Part shown: one piece after another, positions 14,408 to 21,969 of the stretch
Layout: every line of letters begins with the position of its first letter
Numbering within the stretch: the stretch's first letter is position 1
Origin: Halobaculum gomorrense
Lineage (GTDB): Archaea > Halobacteriota > Halobacteria > Halobacteriales > Haloferacaceae
NCBI RefSeq assembly: GCF_900129775.1
Contig: NZ_FQWV01000015.1
Coordinates: 1-32,080, forward strand
Direction of reading: 5' to 3'
DNA: 32,080 nucleotides
Translations under genes and position numbers: made by a program
The notes under the pieces: model-generated
What the model saw: the letters and a program-made list of their open reading frames with translations, nothing else
Told to the model about the DNA's origin: nothing
Databases searched by the model: none

Positions 14408-15691
14408 ATGAAAAGCGAGAGCGCCGTAGATCACGCGGCGCGCGCCAGGGAGGAGTTGGGGTTCTCGCGGTGGTGGCAGGTCGTCGCCGCCGCGGTGATG
14501 ATGGCGCTGGTCAGCCCGTACCAGTACGTCTACTCGTCGATCCAGTCACCGGTCGCGCAGGGGCTCGGCGTCTCGCCGGAGGCGATCGGCTTGGTGTTCA
14601 CGCTGTTCGTGATCTTCCAGGCCGGGTCGCAGACGCCGATCGGGTGGATCCGCGACCGGCACGGACCGCGAGAACTGACGCTGGTGGCCGGCGTGCTCGC
14701 GGGCGGCGGCTACCTCGGCCTCGCGTACGCGACGGCGGTGTGGCACGTATACCTGCTGTACTCGGTCGGCGCCGTCGGCGTCGGGATCGTCTACACCGTC
14801 GCCGTCAACACGGCGCTGAAGTGGTTCCCCGACCGGCGCGGGCTCACCACCGGGGTCGGGACGATGGCGTTCGCCGGCGGATCGGCGATCGTCGTCCCGT
14901 ACGTCCGGGCGAACGCGACCGCCGCGGGCTACTCGCAGGTGCTCCGGAACCTCGGGCTCGTCATCGGGGCGGGGATCCTCGTCGGCGCGCTCGTGTTGCG
15001 CGACCCGCCGAGCGACTGGCTGGACGACCGGCCCGCCGCCGACGGCGGCGACGAGGCCGCAGGGAGCGAGTCGGAGGCCGACGCCGACGCCGCGCAGTCG
15101 ACGCACCGACGCCAGTTCACGTGGCGCGAGATGCTGGGCACCTGGCAGTTCTGGGTGATGTACGCGATGTTCGTCGGGGTGTCGGCGGCGGGGCTGATGC
15201 TCACCGCGCAGATCGTCGCGTTCGCCGACGCGCTCGACCTGACTCCGCTGACCGCGACCGCCTCCGCGACCGTCCTCCCGGTCGCAGGCGGGATCGGTCG
15301 ACTGGTCGTCGGCGACCTCTCGGACCGGGTCGACCGCGAGCGGGCGATGGCGGCCTCGTTCGTGCTGTGCGGGCTCGGCGTCCTCGGCGTCGTCCACTTC
15401 GCCCGACAGGGCGCCTCGGTGCCGTTCCTCGCGGCGGTCGTCGTCGCGACGTTCTTCTGGTCGCCCCAGTACACCCTGTTCCCGAGCGTCGTCGGCGACT
15501 ACTACGGTCGGGAGCACTCCTCGGCGAACTACGCGCTGCTGTACTCCGGGAAGATGTGGGGCGGCGTCTTCGGCGGCGCGGTCGTCGGCTGGCTCGTCGG
15601 CGTCGCCTCGTGGTCGACCGCGTTCGCCGTCGGCGGCGCGCTCGCGCTCGGCGCCGGCGTCGCAGCGCTCGCGCTCTCATCGCCGCGGTGA
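14408..15691 (+). CDS. MFS transporter, OFA (oxalate/formate antiporter) family
   Basis: The product has 427 residues and about 12 membrane helices. Signature segments of the OFA family are visible: RWWQVVAAAVMMALVSPYQYVYSSI in the first helix, the loop GWIRDRHGPREL (MFS motif A), YTVAVNTALKWFPDRRGLTTGV, and DLSDRVDRER in the second half. An acidic loop (about 205-235) separates the two six-helix bundles. Family members exchange or import small organic acids; the actual substrate is unknown and no oxalate or formate enzymes are nearby. The ATG at 14408 was chosen over an overlapping frame whose product is Arg-rich and has no membrane segments. It is divergent from mscS. Confidence 0.92.
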   Translation: MKSESAVDHAARAREELGFSRWWQVVAAAVMMALVSPYQYVYSSIQSPVAQGLGVSPEAIGLVFTLFVIFQAGSQTPIGWIRDRHGPRELTLVAGVLAGGGYLGLAYATAVWHVYLLYSVGAVGVGIVYTVAVNTALKWFPDRRGLTTGVGTMAFAGGSAIVVPYVRANATAAGYSQVLRNLGLVIGAGILVGALVLRDPPSDWLDDRPAADGGDEAAGSESEADADAAQSTHRRQFTWREMLGTWQFWVMYAMFVGVSAAGLMLTAQIVAFADALDLTPLTATASATVLPVAGGIGRLVVGDLSDRVDRERAMAASFVLCGLGVLGVVHFARQGASVPFLAAVVVATFFWSPQYTLFPSVVGDYYGREHSSANYALLYSGKMWGGVFGGAVVGWLVGVASWSTAFAVGGALALGAGVAALALSSPR

Positions 15692-15781
15692 TACGAACCG
15701 GCGGTGTCCGGACCGGGTCGAACGGAGACCGTGTTTTCGCCGATTGTACCAGGCAGAGCGGCTGAGGGGCAGATCTGCGTT

Positions 15782-15792
15782 CATAAGTTATG
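15782..15792. promoter_or_regulatory. AT-rich palindrome upstream of a small membrane gene
   Basis: cataa-g-ttatg is an odd-centred palindrome. A related catagttataattgag lies at 15861-15876, right before the ATG. The pair could be regulator sites; no factor is known to me. Confidence 0.3.
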
Positions 15793-15843
15793 AAAACTAT
15801 TTCTGTCGCCACTGCGTTGCCGATAGCGGAGGTATGGGAAACA

Positions 15844-15851
15844 CCTATATG
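15844..15851 (+). promoter_or_regulatory. TATA box of the small membrane protein gene
   Basis: CCTATATG lies 27 nt before the ATG at 15878, consistent with a leaderless mRNA. Confidence 0.5.
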
Positions 15852-15877
15852 ACCCCAGTTCATAGTTATAATTGAGT

Positions 15878-16129
15878 ATGACTGGCTACCATGACTACGT
15901 CCTCGGCCTCATCCCCGTCGCGCTGCTCGGAATCACGTTCGCGCTCGAGGGCCTGGGCTGGTCGATGCAGGTGGCCGTCCCCATCGGCGGCGCGGTCGCC
16001 GCCGGGCTCGTGGGTCACGCCATGTTCGTGCGCGGCCCGGTCTCGGACGCAGTGGTCCCCGACTCGCCGGCCCGGCCCACCGGTCCGGACGCCGGCGGCA
16101 GTCCCGGCGCCCCCCAGAACGCCGACTGA
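15878..16129 (+). CDS. small membrane protein (83 aa), function unknown
   Basis: The product has 83 residues. Two membrane helices (about residues 6-25, DYVLGLIPVALLGITFALEG, and 29-52, MQVAVPIGGAVAAGLVGHAMF) are joined by a short loop and followed by a Pro/Gly/Asp-rich soluble tail. I do not recognise a named family. Similar tiny two-helix proteins are widespread in haloarchaea and usually uncharacterised. The ATG at 15878 was taken because a TATA box lies at leaderless distance; an in-frame TTG six bases earlier was rejected. It sits alone, between the OFA-type carrier and the cyclodeaminase-family gene, with AT-rich palindromic sequence upstream. Confidence 0.75.
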   Translation: MTGYHDYVLGLIPVALLGITFALEGLGWSMQVAVPIGGAVAAGLVGHAMFVRGPVSDAVVPDSPARPTGPDAGGSPGAPQNAD

Positions 16130-16243
16130 ACCGACCCGCACCGCGTTCGAACCGTCTCGCTGACCGCTTTTGGCTGTCGCTCCCGCGTCCGTTCGCCGTC
16201 GCTGCCGACCACGCTTTTCACCACCGCGGCCCAATCGCCGCGC

Positions 16244-17242
16244 ATGACGGAGACGCTGTTCCTGACGAGCGAGGAGGTCGCTGGGCTCGCCGAGCCCGCC
16301 GAGTACGTCGCGGCGGTCCGCGACGCCTACCGCCAGATCGGTGAGGGCGCCCCCGCGGAGCCGCGAACGAAGCTCGTGAACGAGGAGCCGCCGGGCTTTC
16401 TCACCACCTACGCGGCGGTCCTCCCGGAGACGGGCGCGGTGGGCGGATACACCTACTCCGCCGGGTTCGGCGAGCGCGACGCGTGGTTCATGACCCCGCT
16501 GTTCGACGCGGAGTCCGGCGAGCCGCTGGCGCTGCTCGACGGCGCGTCGATGAACCCGTTCAAGACCGGGGCGGCTGGCGCCGTCGGCGTCGACGCGCTC
16601 GCGCGCGAGGACGCCCGCTCCGTCGCGGTGATCGGCTCCGGCGCGCAGGCGCGGGGCCAGCTCACGGCGACGGCGACGGTCCGCGAGGTGGAGACGGTGT
16701 GGGTGTACTCGCCGACGAAGGAGCACCGCGAGTCGTTCGCGGGCGACATGAACCAGGCGCTCGACGCGTCGGTCGCCGCCGTCGCGAGCGCGGCCGCCGC
16801 CGTCGAGGACGCCGACGTGGTGATCACCGCGACGAACGCCTCGGAGCCGGTGTTCGACGGCGCCGACCTCGAACCGGGAGCCCACGTCACCGCGATGGGG
16901 CAGTACGACCCGAGCAAGCGCGAGCTCGACCACGAGACGATCGAGCGCGCGACATACGTCCCGGACCTGCGCGCTCGCGCGCTGCACGACGCCGGGTCGT
17001 TCCTCTCGGCGCTGGATGCGGGAGTCGTCGACGAGGACCACGTCCACGCCGAGTTGGGCGAGGTCGTCGCCGGCGTCGAGCCAGGCCGCACGAGCGCCGA
17101 CGAGGTCACCGTCTTCGACTCCGGGGGCACGGGGATCGAGACGGTCGCGGCCGCGCACCTGCTGTACGAGAAGGCCGTCGACGCCGGGCTCGGCGAACCG
17201 ATCGAGTTCGCGCCGGCGAGCGAGGCGCTGACCGGCGAGTAA
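16244..17242 (+). CDS. ornithine cyclodeaminase / alanine dehydrogenase / mu-crystallin family enzyme
   Basis: The product has 332 residues, the normal family length. The substrate-binding Arg/Lys region is EPRTKLVN (R41, K43), followed by the Rossmann NAD(P)-binding motif VIGSGAQARGQL (129-140) and FDSGGTGIETVAAAHLLYEKA near the C-terminus. Family members reduce or oxidise imino/amino acids (alanine dehydrogenase, ornithine to proline, ketimine reduction) in the cytosol; I cannot assign the substrate. The family's conserved RTGAAS carries Lys107 in place of Arg here (NPFKTGAAG), at the position that binds the substrate carboxylate, so specificity may differ. It begins 114 bp after the small membrane gene and faces a minus-strand MFS gene. 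Confidence 0.9.
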   Translation: MTETLFLTSEEVAGLAEPAEYVAAVRDAYRQIGEGAPAEPRTKLVNEEPPGFLTTYAAVLPETGAVGGYTYSAGFGERDAWFMTPLFDAESGEPLALLDGASMNPFKTGAAGAVGVDALAREDARSVAVIGSGAQARGQLTATATVREVETVWVYSPTKEHRESFAGDMNQALDASVAAVASAAAAVEDADVVITATNASEPVFDGADLEPGAHVTAMGQYDPSKRELDHETIERATYVPDLRARALHDAGSFLSALDAGVVDEDHVHAELGEVVAGVEPGRTSADEVTVFDSGGTGIETVAAAHLLYEKAVDAGLGEPIEFAPASEALTGE

Positions 17243-17298
17243 GACGAACCCAGCGCCGACGCGCGAGCGCCGCGGTGTTCTGCCGTCCGTGACGGCCG

Positions 17299-18618
17299 TC
17301 AGTCGCCGCCGGAGGTCAAGGCCGTCCTCGGGTCCTCCGACAGCCGGGTCTCGCGCCGCCGCACGCGCACGTGGAGCGCGACGGCGCACGCAGTCGCGAC
17401 CAGCCCGCCGAGCACGACGATCCCGAACGCGACGCGGTAGCCCGTTGCGGAGTACGCCCGCGCGCCGTCGACGACGCGCCCGGTCCAGTAGGCGTCGAGC
17501 GCCGCGCCGAGCACGGCGGGGAACACCGCGGCGCCGAGGTACGCCATCCCGTTGACCGTCCCCGTGGCGGCGCCGCTGTCCGCGGCGTGGCGCTCTTTTG
17601 CGACGGTGTAGGCGACCGACACCCCGCCGGTTATCCCCATCCCCACGAACAGCGCAAGCGCGACGACGAACAGCGGCGGGGTCACGGTGACGAACACGAC
17701 GCCGTAGGCGATCACGAACGCGAGACACGAGCCGACGATCACCTCCGTCCGGCGACCGGTGCGGTCCGAGAGCGCGCCGAAGACGGGTGAGCCGACGGCG
17801 AAGCCGACGTTCGCCACCAGCACCGCCGACGCCGCCGTCGACACCGGTACGTCGTAGAGGTGGACGATGTACGGGACGCCCCACAGCCCGACGACGGTGA
17901 AGTTGATCCCGAAGATCAAAAACAGCGCCGTCCCTATCAGCCACGTGTTGAGGTCGCCGAGCACGCGCCGCGCGCCGGCGAACACCTCCCGCAGCGAGTC
18001 GGTGTCGGTGCCCGAGTCGGCCCCCTCCGGACGGTCCGCGGGGTCCGCCGGGCGGTCGCGGACGAAGCCGCCGACGGCCAGCCCCGCGAGCAGGACGCCC
18101 ACGGCGGCCGCGTACAGCACCGCGCGCCAGCCGGCGGCCTCGGCCGCCAGCGCCAGCGGCGTCGTCGCCAGCACGCCGCCGATCCCGGCGGCGGCGATGG
18201 TGAACCCCGTCATCGTCGCGAACTCCTCCGGGGCGTACCAGTTGGCGCAAAAGCGCAGGACGGTGACGTAGATGGACGCCCCGCTCAGCCCCGCCAAAAA
18301 GCGCGCGGCGAAGGCCACCGCAAAGGAGTCGGCCGCGGCGAACCCCGCGACGCCGACGGCCATGCCGACGAGGCCGACCGAGACGACACGCCGCGGCCCG
18401 TACCGGTCGACGAGCAGGCTCGAGGGGAGCTGCGCGGCCGCGTACACGTAGAAGAATGACGAGTGAAGCAGTCCCAGCTCCGCGGCGGTCGCGTCGAAGA
18501 CGGCCGCGAGATCGCCCGACAGCACCGCCGTCGAGTTCCGGAAGAAGTTGACGAAGAGGAAGCCGAACGCGAGCGTCGCCCACATCAGGTGGCGTCGATA
18601 CCGGCGCGCGGTCGCCAT
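17299..18618 (-). CDS. MFS transporter
   Basis: The product has 439 residues and about 12 membrane helices. MFS motif A appears as LLVDRYGPRRVV after helix 2 and again as ALSDRTGRRTEV in the second half. A charged loop (about 190-215, DRPADPADRPEGADSG) separates the two halves. Helix 1 (ATLAFGFLFVNFFRNSTAVL) resembles the anion:cation symporter/nitrate-nitrite porter side of the superfamily, but the substrate cannot be assigned. The ATG at 18618 (MATARRYRRH) is used because it directly precedes helix 1; the upstream extension contains no conserved sequence. It is the last gene of the long minus-strand block, 98 bp after the GNAT gene. Confidence 0.9.
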   Translation of the reverse strand: MATARRYRRHLMWATLAFGFLFVNFFRNSTAVLSGDLAAVFDATAAELGLLHSSFFYVYAAAQLPSSLLVDRYGPRRVVSVGLVGMAVGVAGFAAADSFAVAFAARFLAGLSGASIYVTVLRFCANWYAPEEFATMTGFTIAAAGIGGVLATTPLALAAEAAGWRAVLYAAAVGVLLAGLAVGGFVRDRPADPADRPEGADSGTDTDSLREVFAGARRVLGDLNTWLIGTALFLIFGINFTVVGLWGVPYIVHLYDVPVSTAASAVLVANVGFAVGSPVFGALSDRTGRRTEVIVGSCLAFVIAYGVVFVTVTPPLFVVALALFVGMGITGGVSVAYTVAKERHAADSGAATGTVNGMAYLGAAVFPAVLGAALDAYWTGRVVDGARAYSATGYRVAFGIVVLGGLVATACAVALHVRVRRRETRLSEDPRTALTSGGD

Positions 18619-18716
18619 TGTGTGCGCCTGTGTTTCACACCGCTGCTTGTACCTTCGGGCCACGGCGAACCGAGTCGGCAGGGGGAAACCCCCAGGAGCT
18701 CAGCGACCGATCGACC

Positions 18717-19268
18717 TCACAGCCGGCGGCGCATCCGGACGTGCTCGATGCCGTCCTCGTCGAAGGCGCCGACCGCGTCGTCGACGGCGTAGCCCAACCG
18801 CTCGTAGAAGCCAGCCGCGTGGGTCTGCGCGTGGAGCACCGCCTCCGGGAGGCCGCGCTCGCGGGCGCGGGACTCGACGGCACGCATCGCGCGCGCGCCC
18901 CAGCCCCCTCCCCGGCGGTGGCGGTCGACGGCGACCCGCTCGACCTTCGCGAGGCGGTCGGTCCCCGGCGCGAGGGCGCCGTACTCGCCGGCGTCGACCG
19001 CGCGGAGCCGGGCGACCGCGACGGCGTCCCCGTCGCGGTCCCGCACGAGGACGTGGTCGACGGCCGAGTCCAGCGGCTCCTCGTCGTGTTCGTCGAGTTC
19101 CAGTCCCTCGGGCACGCCCTGCTCGTCGACGAACACCGCCATCCGGAGGTCGACGGCGGCGTCCCAGTCGGCCGGCGTCGCGACGAGCGTCGCCCTCCAG
19201 TCGGCGTCGCCCGGGGCGAAATCGGCGCCGGCTGGGGTGTCGTCGGGAAGAGCGTCGTGCTCCGTCAT
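18717..19268 (-). CDS. GNAT family N-acetyltransferase
   Basis: The product has 183 residues. The GNAT fold is recognisable from RMAVFVDEQGVPEGLELDEHD (about 42-62), the acetyl-CoA-binding motif A VERVAVDRHRRGGGWGARAM (109-128), and motif B HAQTHAAGFYERLGY (146-160). It resembles ElaA-like enzymes, which acetylate small amines or protein N-termini; the acceptor is unknown. The first 25 residues are a poorly conserved acidic extension. Its ATG lies two bases after the pelota stop, so the two are almost certainly cotranscribed and coupled. That pairing could mean a role in translation or ribosome rescue, but it may be incidental. Confidence 0.9.
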   Translation of the reverse strand: MTEHDALPDDTPAGADFAPGDADWRATLVATPADWDAAVDLRMAVFVDEQGVPEGLELDEHDEEPLDSAVDHVLVRDRDGDAVAVARLRAVDAGEYGALAPGTDRLAKVERVAVDRHRRGGGWGARAMRAVESRARERGLPEAVLHAQTHAAGFYERLGYAVDDAVGAFDEDGIEHVRMRRRL

Positions 19269-19270
19269 CG

Positions 19271-20338
19271 TTACTGGAGCCGGTACCGCAGGAGTGCGGC
19301 GACGCCGCCGAGGTTCCGGAGCTGCTGGCCCGGCGCGAACTCCGAGGAGAACACGACCACGTCGCCGCCCTTCTGCTCGGCGGTCTCGACGAGGTCGTTC
19401 ACGTCGACATCCCAGTCTCCCTCACCCTGTCGCTCGGCCCGCAGGCGGTCATCGACGATGAGCAGCGTCTCGATCGCGCCGAACTCGGCGGCCTCCATCG
19501 TCTCGTTCACGCCGTAAGTCGCCTTGGCTCCCTCGGCGATGCGCTCGGTGAGTTCGTCGATCAGCTCCGCCTCCCGAGCGATGCGCGTCTCGCGTTGCAC
19601 CTCGTCGACGGCGCCGCGCTTGAGCACTTCGTGGACGCCACGGTCGCCGGCGGCGGAGGTGTTCACGACGGAGATCCGGTCGCTCAGGTCGCGGTACTCC
19701 TCGTCGATGTAGTCGTTGGCGTCGTTCTTGGTGAACCCCGGCCCGGCGAGGATGACCGCCTCGGGGTTGAGGTGCGACAGCGCCGACCCCAGCTCGTCGA
19801 ACAGCTCGTCGCGGGGGCGGGCGTACTCTCCCTTCCCGGTCGGCTTGGTGAAGCTGGCGTACTCCTCGGTGCCGTACTGCTGGACGGTGTGGATGTACGC
19901 CGCGCCCTCCTCGACGGTCGCGATCGCCACGTCGGGCGCGCCGGTGGCCTCCTCGGCCTCCTCGATGCGCTCGATCTGGTCGGGTTTGAAGCGCTTCTCG
20001 ACGGTGAGCTCCGACCGCTCCTCGACGTTGATCGTGTGGTGGTGACCGATCTCGTCCTCGCGTGAACACCCGACAATGAGGCCGCCGACCCGCAGGCGGT
20101 TGGCGAAGCGGGCGAACTCCACGTCCTCGACCTCGATGGTGACGCGCATGTGCTCGCGCTCACCGCCCGTGTCCCGGAGTTGGTCGTCGTCGCGGGTGAC
20201 CCGTCGGGTCGTGTCGGCCTCGACGAGGTCGCCCGGTTCGAGGACGTGCGAGAGGTGCCACAGGTCGTCGGTGGTCTCTGGGGTGACCGTCAGGCGCTCG
20301 CGCCCCTCCTCGCCGCGGCCGCGCGAGTCGATTCGCAT
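19271..20338 (-). CDS. pelA: pelota (aPelota/Dom34), ribosome rescue factor
   Basis: The product has 355 residues, the expected length. The N-terminal Sm-like domain ([39 protein letters not shown]) is followed by a central eRF1_2-like domain ([26 protein letters not shown]) and a C-terminal eRF1_3-like domain ([41 protein letters not shown]). Like Dom34 it lacks the GGQ motif of release factors. With aABCE1 it splits ribosomes stalled on mRNA. The ATG at 20338 lies about 25 nt after a CTTTGTAC box on the minus strand, so it may have its own promoter in addition to any read-through from the DUF4013 genes upstream. Confidence 0.95.
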   Translation of the reverse strand: MRIDSRGRGEEGRERLTVTPETTDDLWHLSHVLEPGDLVEADTTRRVTRDDDQLRDTGGEREHMRVTIEVEDVEFARFANRLRVGGLIVGCSREDEIGHHHTINVEERSELTVEKRFKPDQIERIEEAEEATGAPDVAIATVEEGAAYIHTVQQYGTEEYASFTKPTGKGEYARPRDELFDELGSALSHLNPEAVILAGPGFTKNDANDYIDEEYRDLSDRISVVNTSAAGDRGVHEVLKRGAVDEVQRETRIAREAELIDELTERIAEGAKATYGVNETMEAAEFGAIETLLIVDDRLRAERQGEGDWDVDVNDLVETAEQKGGDVVVFSSEFAPGQQLRNLGGVAALLRYRLQ

Positions 20339-20426
20339 GGCCGGTGATGCGGCGGGCGCGTACAAAGGCCCTCCGAGACGACGGGGGGACCGAGGCCACC
20401 GGCTCGCGTGTCGCGAGCACGGCGCC

Positions 20427-21197
20427 TCACAGGGTGTCGGTTCGTGTCGGGTCCGACGCATCCGGGTCTTCGGCAGCGTCGGCGTCCTCCGACGCATCCG
20501 GGTCTTCGGCAGCGTCGGTGTTCCCGTGCGGGCCGGGATCTTCGGCCACGGTGCCCACACCCGTCGCCTCCGCGACCCCGCGGCCGAAGCAGTAGTAGGC
20601 GACGACCTGTCCGTAGAACAGCGCGGGGATCCCGATCAGGATCAGCGCGAACGGGCTCGCAACGCTCCCGATCACGCCCGCGAGGACGACGCCGAAGAGG
20701 ACGCCTACAAGATACCGGCCGGAGAGGGCGGCCTCGCGCAGCGCCTTGGCGTCGAACGCGGCACCCACCTCGCCCGCGAGCGCGAAGTTCGTCATCGCTG
20801 CCGGCAGGACGTACGCGACGGCGACTGACAGCAGCGTCGCCAACAGGAGCAGCAGAAGGCTAACGGCTCCGAACGCCGCGATCCCCGCGTCGCTGCCCGT
20901 GGCGCCCCCGACGAGGAGGGCGACAACCGCCGCGACAACCGGGACCGCGATCACGACCCCGTAGACCGCCTGCACGACGACGAGCTTCAGCCCGTCGACG
21001 AACAGCTCACCCCAGTCGGTGAACGACGGAGCGGCCCGCTCGCCGGTCGCCGCCGAGCGGAGCACCCTGAGGAGGTACCCCTGAAGGACGAACGCCGGGA
21101 GGACGAACACGCTGGCGAGGATCAGCGCCCCGCCGACGATCAGCGTGGCGACGCGGTCGTCGGTTCGAAGCGGGTACGCCAAGGCGTCCTCCAACAT
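20427..21197 (-). CDS. DUF4013 membrane protein (second of two)
   Basis: The product has 256 residues. Five or six membrane helices (about 22-45, 72-100, 108-140 and 160-195) carry the DUF4013 pattern [14 protein letters not shown] at the start and [17 protein letters not shown] in the middle. The function is unknown; the family is found in archaea and bacteria, sometimes as tandem paralogues. The C-terminal 45 residues are acidic and repetitive ([10 protein letters not shown] units), encoded by a 36-bp-period repeat. The ATG at 21197 begins the conserved domain. It lies 25 nt after the stop of the first DUF4013 gene and 88 nt before pelota, so the membrane genes sit between aRqcH and pelota. 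Confidence 0.85.
   Translation of the reverse strand: MLEDALAYPLRTDDRVATLIVGGALILASVFVLPAFVLQGYLLRVLRSAATGERAAPSFTDWGELFVDGLKLVVVQAVYGVVIAVPVVAAVVALLVGGATGSDAGIAAFGAVSLLLLLLATLLSVAVAYVLPAAMTNFALAGEVGAAFDAKALREAALSGRYLVGVLFGVVLAGVIGSVASPFALILIGIPALFYGQVVAYYCFGRGVAEATGVGTVAEDPGPHGNTDAAEDPDASEDADAAEDPDASDPTRTDTL
20452..20518. repeat. 36-bp-period tandem repeat in the DUF4013 tail
   Basis: Two 31-bp blocks beginning tccgacgcatccgggtcttc at 20452 and 20488 are identical. The period is a multiple of three, so copy-number change keeps the frame. Confidence 0.8.
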
Positions 21198-21222
21198 ACT
21201 CGGTCGGTCGACAGCGCGGGGG

Positions 21223-21969
21223 TTAATCGTTTTCACCGAACCTCAGCCGAGTCCCGATCCCTCGGCTCCACGCCGCCGCGGCGGCGACCTCCAGGTAGAA
21301 CAGCCCGAAGAAGCCGAGCAGGCGGATCGGACGGGCGTCGGCCCCCGCCAGCGACGCGCCGAACCCGAGCAGCACCGCCCCCACGGTCCACGCGTAGAAG
21401 TACCGCCCGGACGCAACGAGCCGGCGGAGCCGCTCGGTGGCGACCGCGGCGCCGACGCGCTCGTGGAGCGTTCCCTCCGGGTCGCTCCGGGCGTACCCGG
21501 CGAGGATCGCGGGCAGCGGATACGCCAGCGCGACCGCGAGCAGCAGGCTCACTGTCCCGCCGACGAGCGTCACGCCGTACCCGAGCGGCGTCGTCGGATC
21601 GGTCGGGCCGCCCCCTCCCGCGCCCGACGCGGCGCCGCCGACCGTGACGACGAGCACGCCGACCGGAACGAGCAGGACCGCGACCGCGACCGCGCCGGCG
21701 ACGACCCCGTCGCGAAGCAGCGCGAACGGCCGTCGAAACGAGGGGAGCGAGCTCGGGTCGTCGGCGTCGCCGGCGGCGCCGAGCACCCGGACGTGGTACC
21801 CGACGACGAGCGCGGCCGCAAGCGGCGCGAGCAGCGAGAGCGGCCACAGCGGCGCGACGAGCGCAATGAGGAGGTGGATCCCACCCCCGGTCGCCAGCGC
21901 CTCCGCGGTCGCGCCGCGGTCGTCCACGGCCCCGAGCGGGTACCGCAGCGCCTCCCGGATCACGCTCAC
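21223..21969 (-). CDS. DUF4013 membrane protein (first of two)
   Basis: The product has 248 residues from a GTG at 21969 that overlaps the aRqcH stop codon as GTGA, which decides the start and implies translational coupling. The protein begins with IREALRYPLGAVDDRG and has about five hydrophobic helices (ALVAPLWPLSLLAPLAAALV, VAGAVAVAVLLVPVGVLVV and others), with RRLVASGRYFYAWTVGAVLL matching the same DUF4013 segment as the next gene. It and the following gene are diverged paralogues, probably from an old tandem duplication. Their function is unknown, but coupling to aRqcH and proximity to pelota make a link between membrane and stalled-ribosome handling conceivable. Confidence 0.85.
   Translation of the reverse strand: MSVIREALRYPLGAVDDRGATAEALATGGGIHLLIALVAPLWPLSLLAPLAAALVVGYHVRVLGAAGDADDPSSLPSFRRPFALLRDGVVAGAVAVAVLLVPVGVLVVTVGGAASGAGGGGPTDPTTPLGYGVTLVGGTVSLLLAVALAYPLPAILAGYARSDPEGTLHERVGAAVATERLRRLVASGRYFYAWTVGAVLLGFGASLAGADARPIRLLGFFGLFYLEVAAAAAWSRGIGTRLRFGEND

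Noticed and set aside
15866-18583. 905-codon minus-strand ORF
   Set aside because: Spans the cyclodeaminase-family gene on the other strand and a frame-shifted reading of the MFS gene; composition is that of shadow translation.
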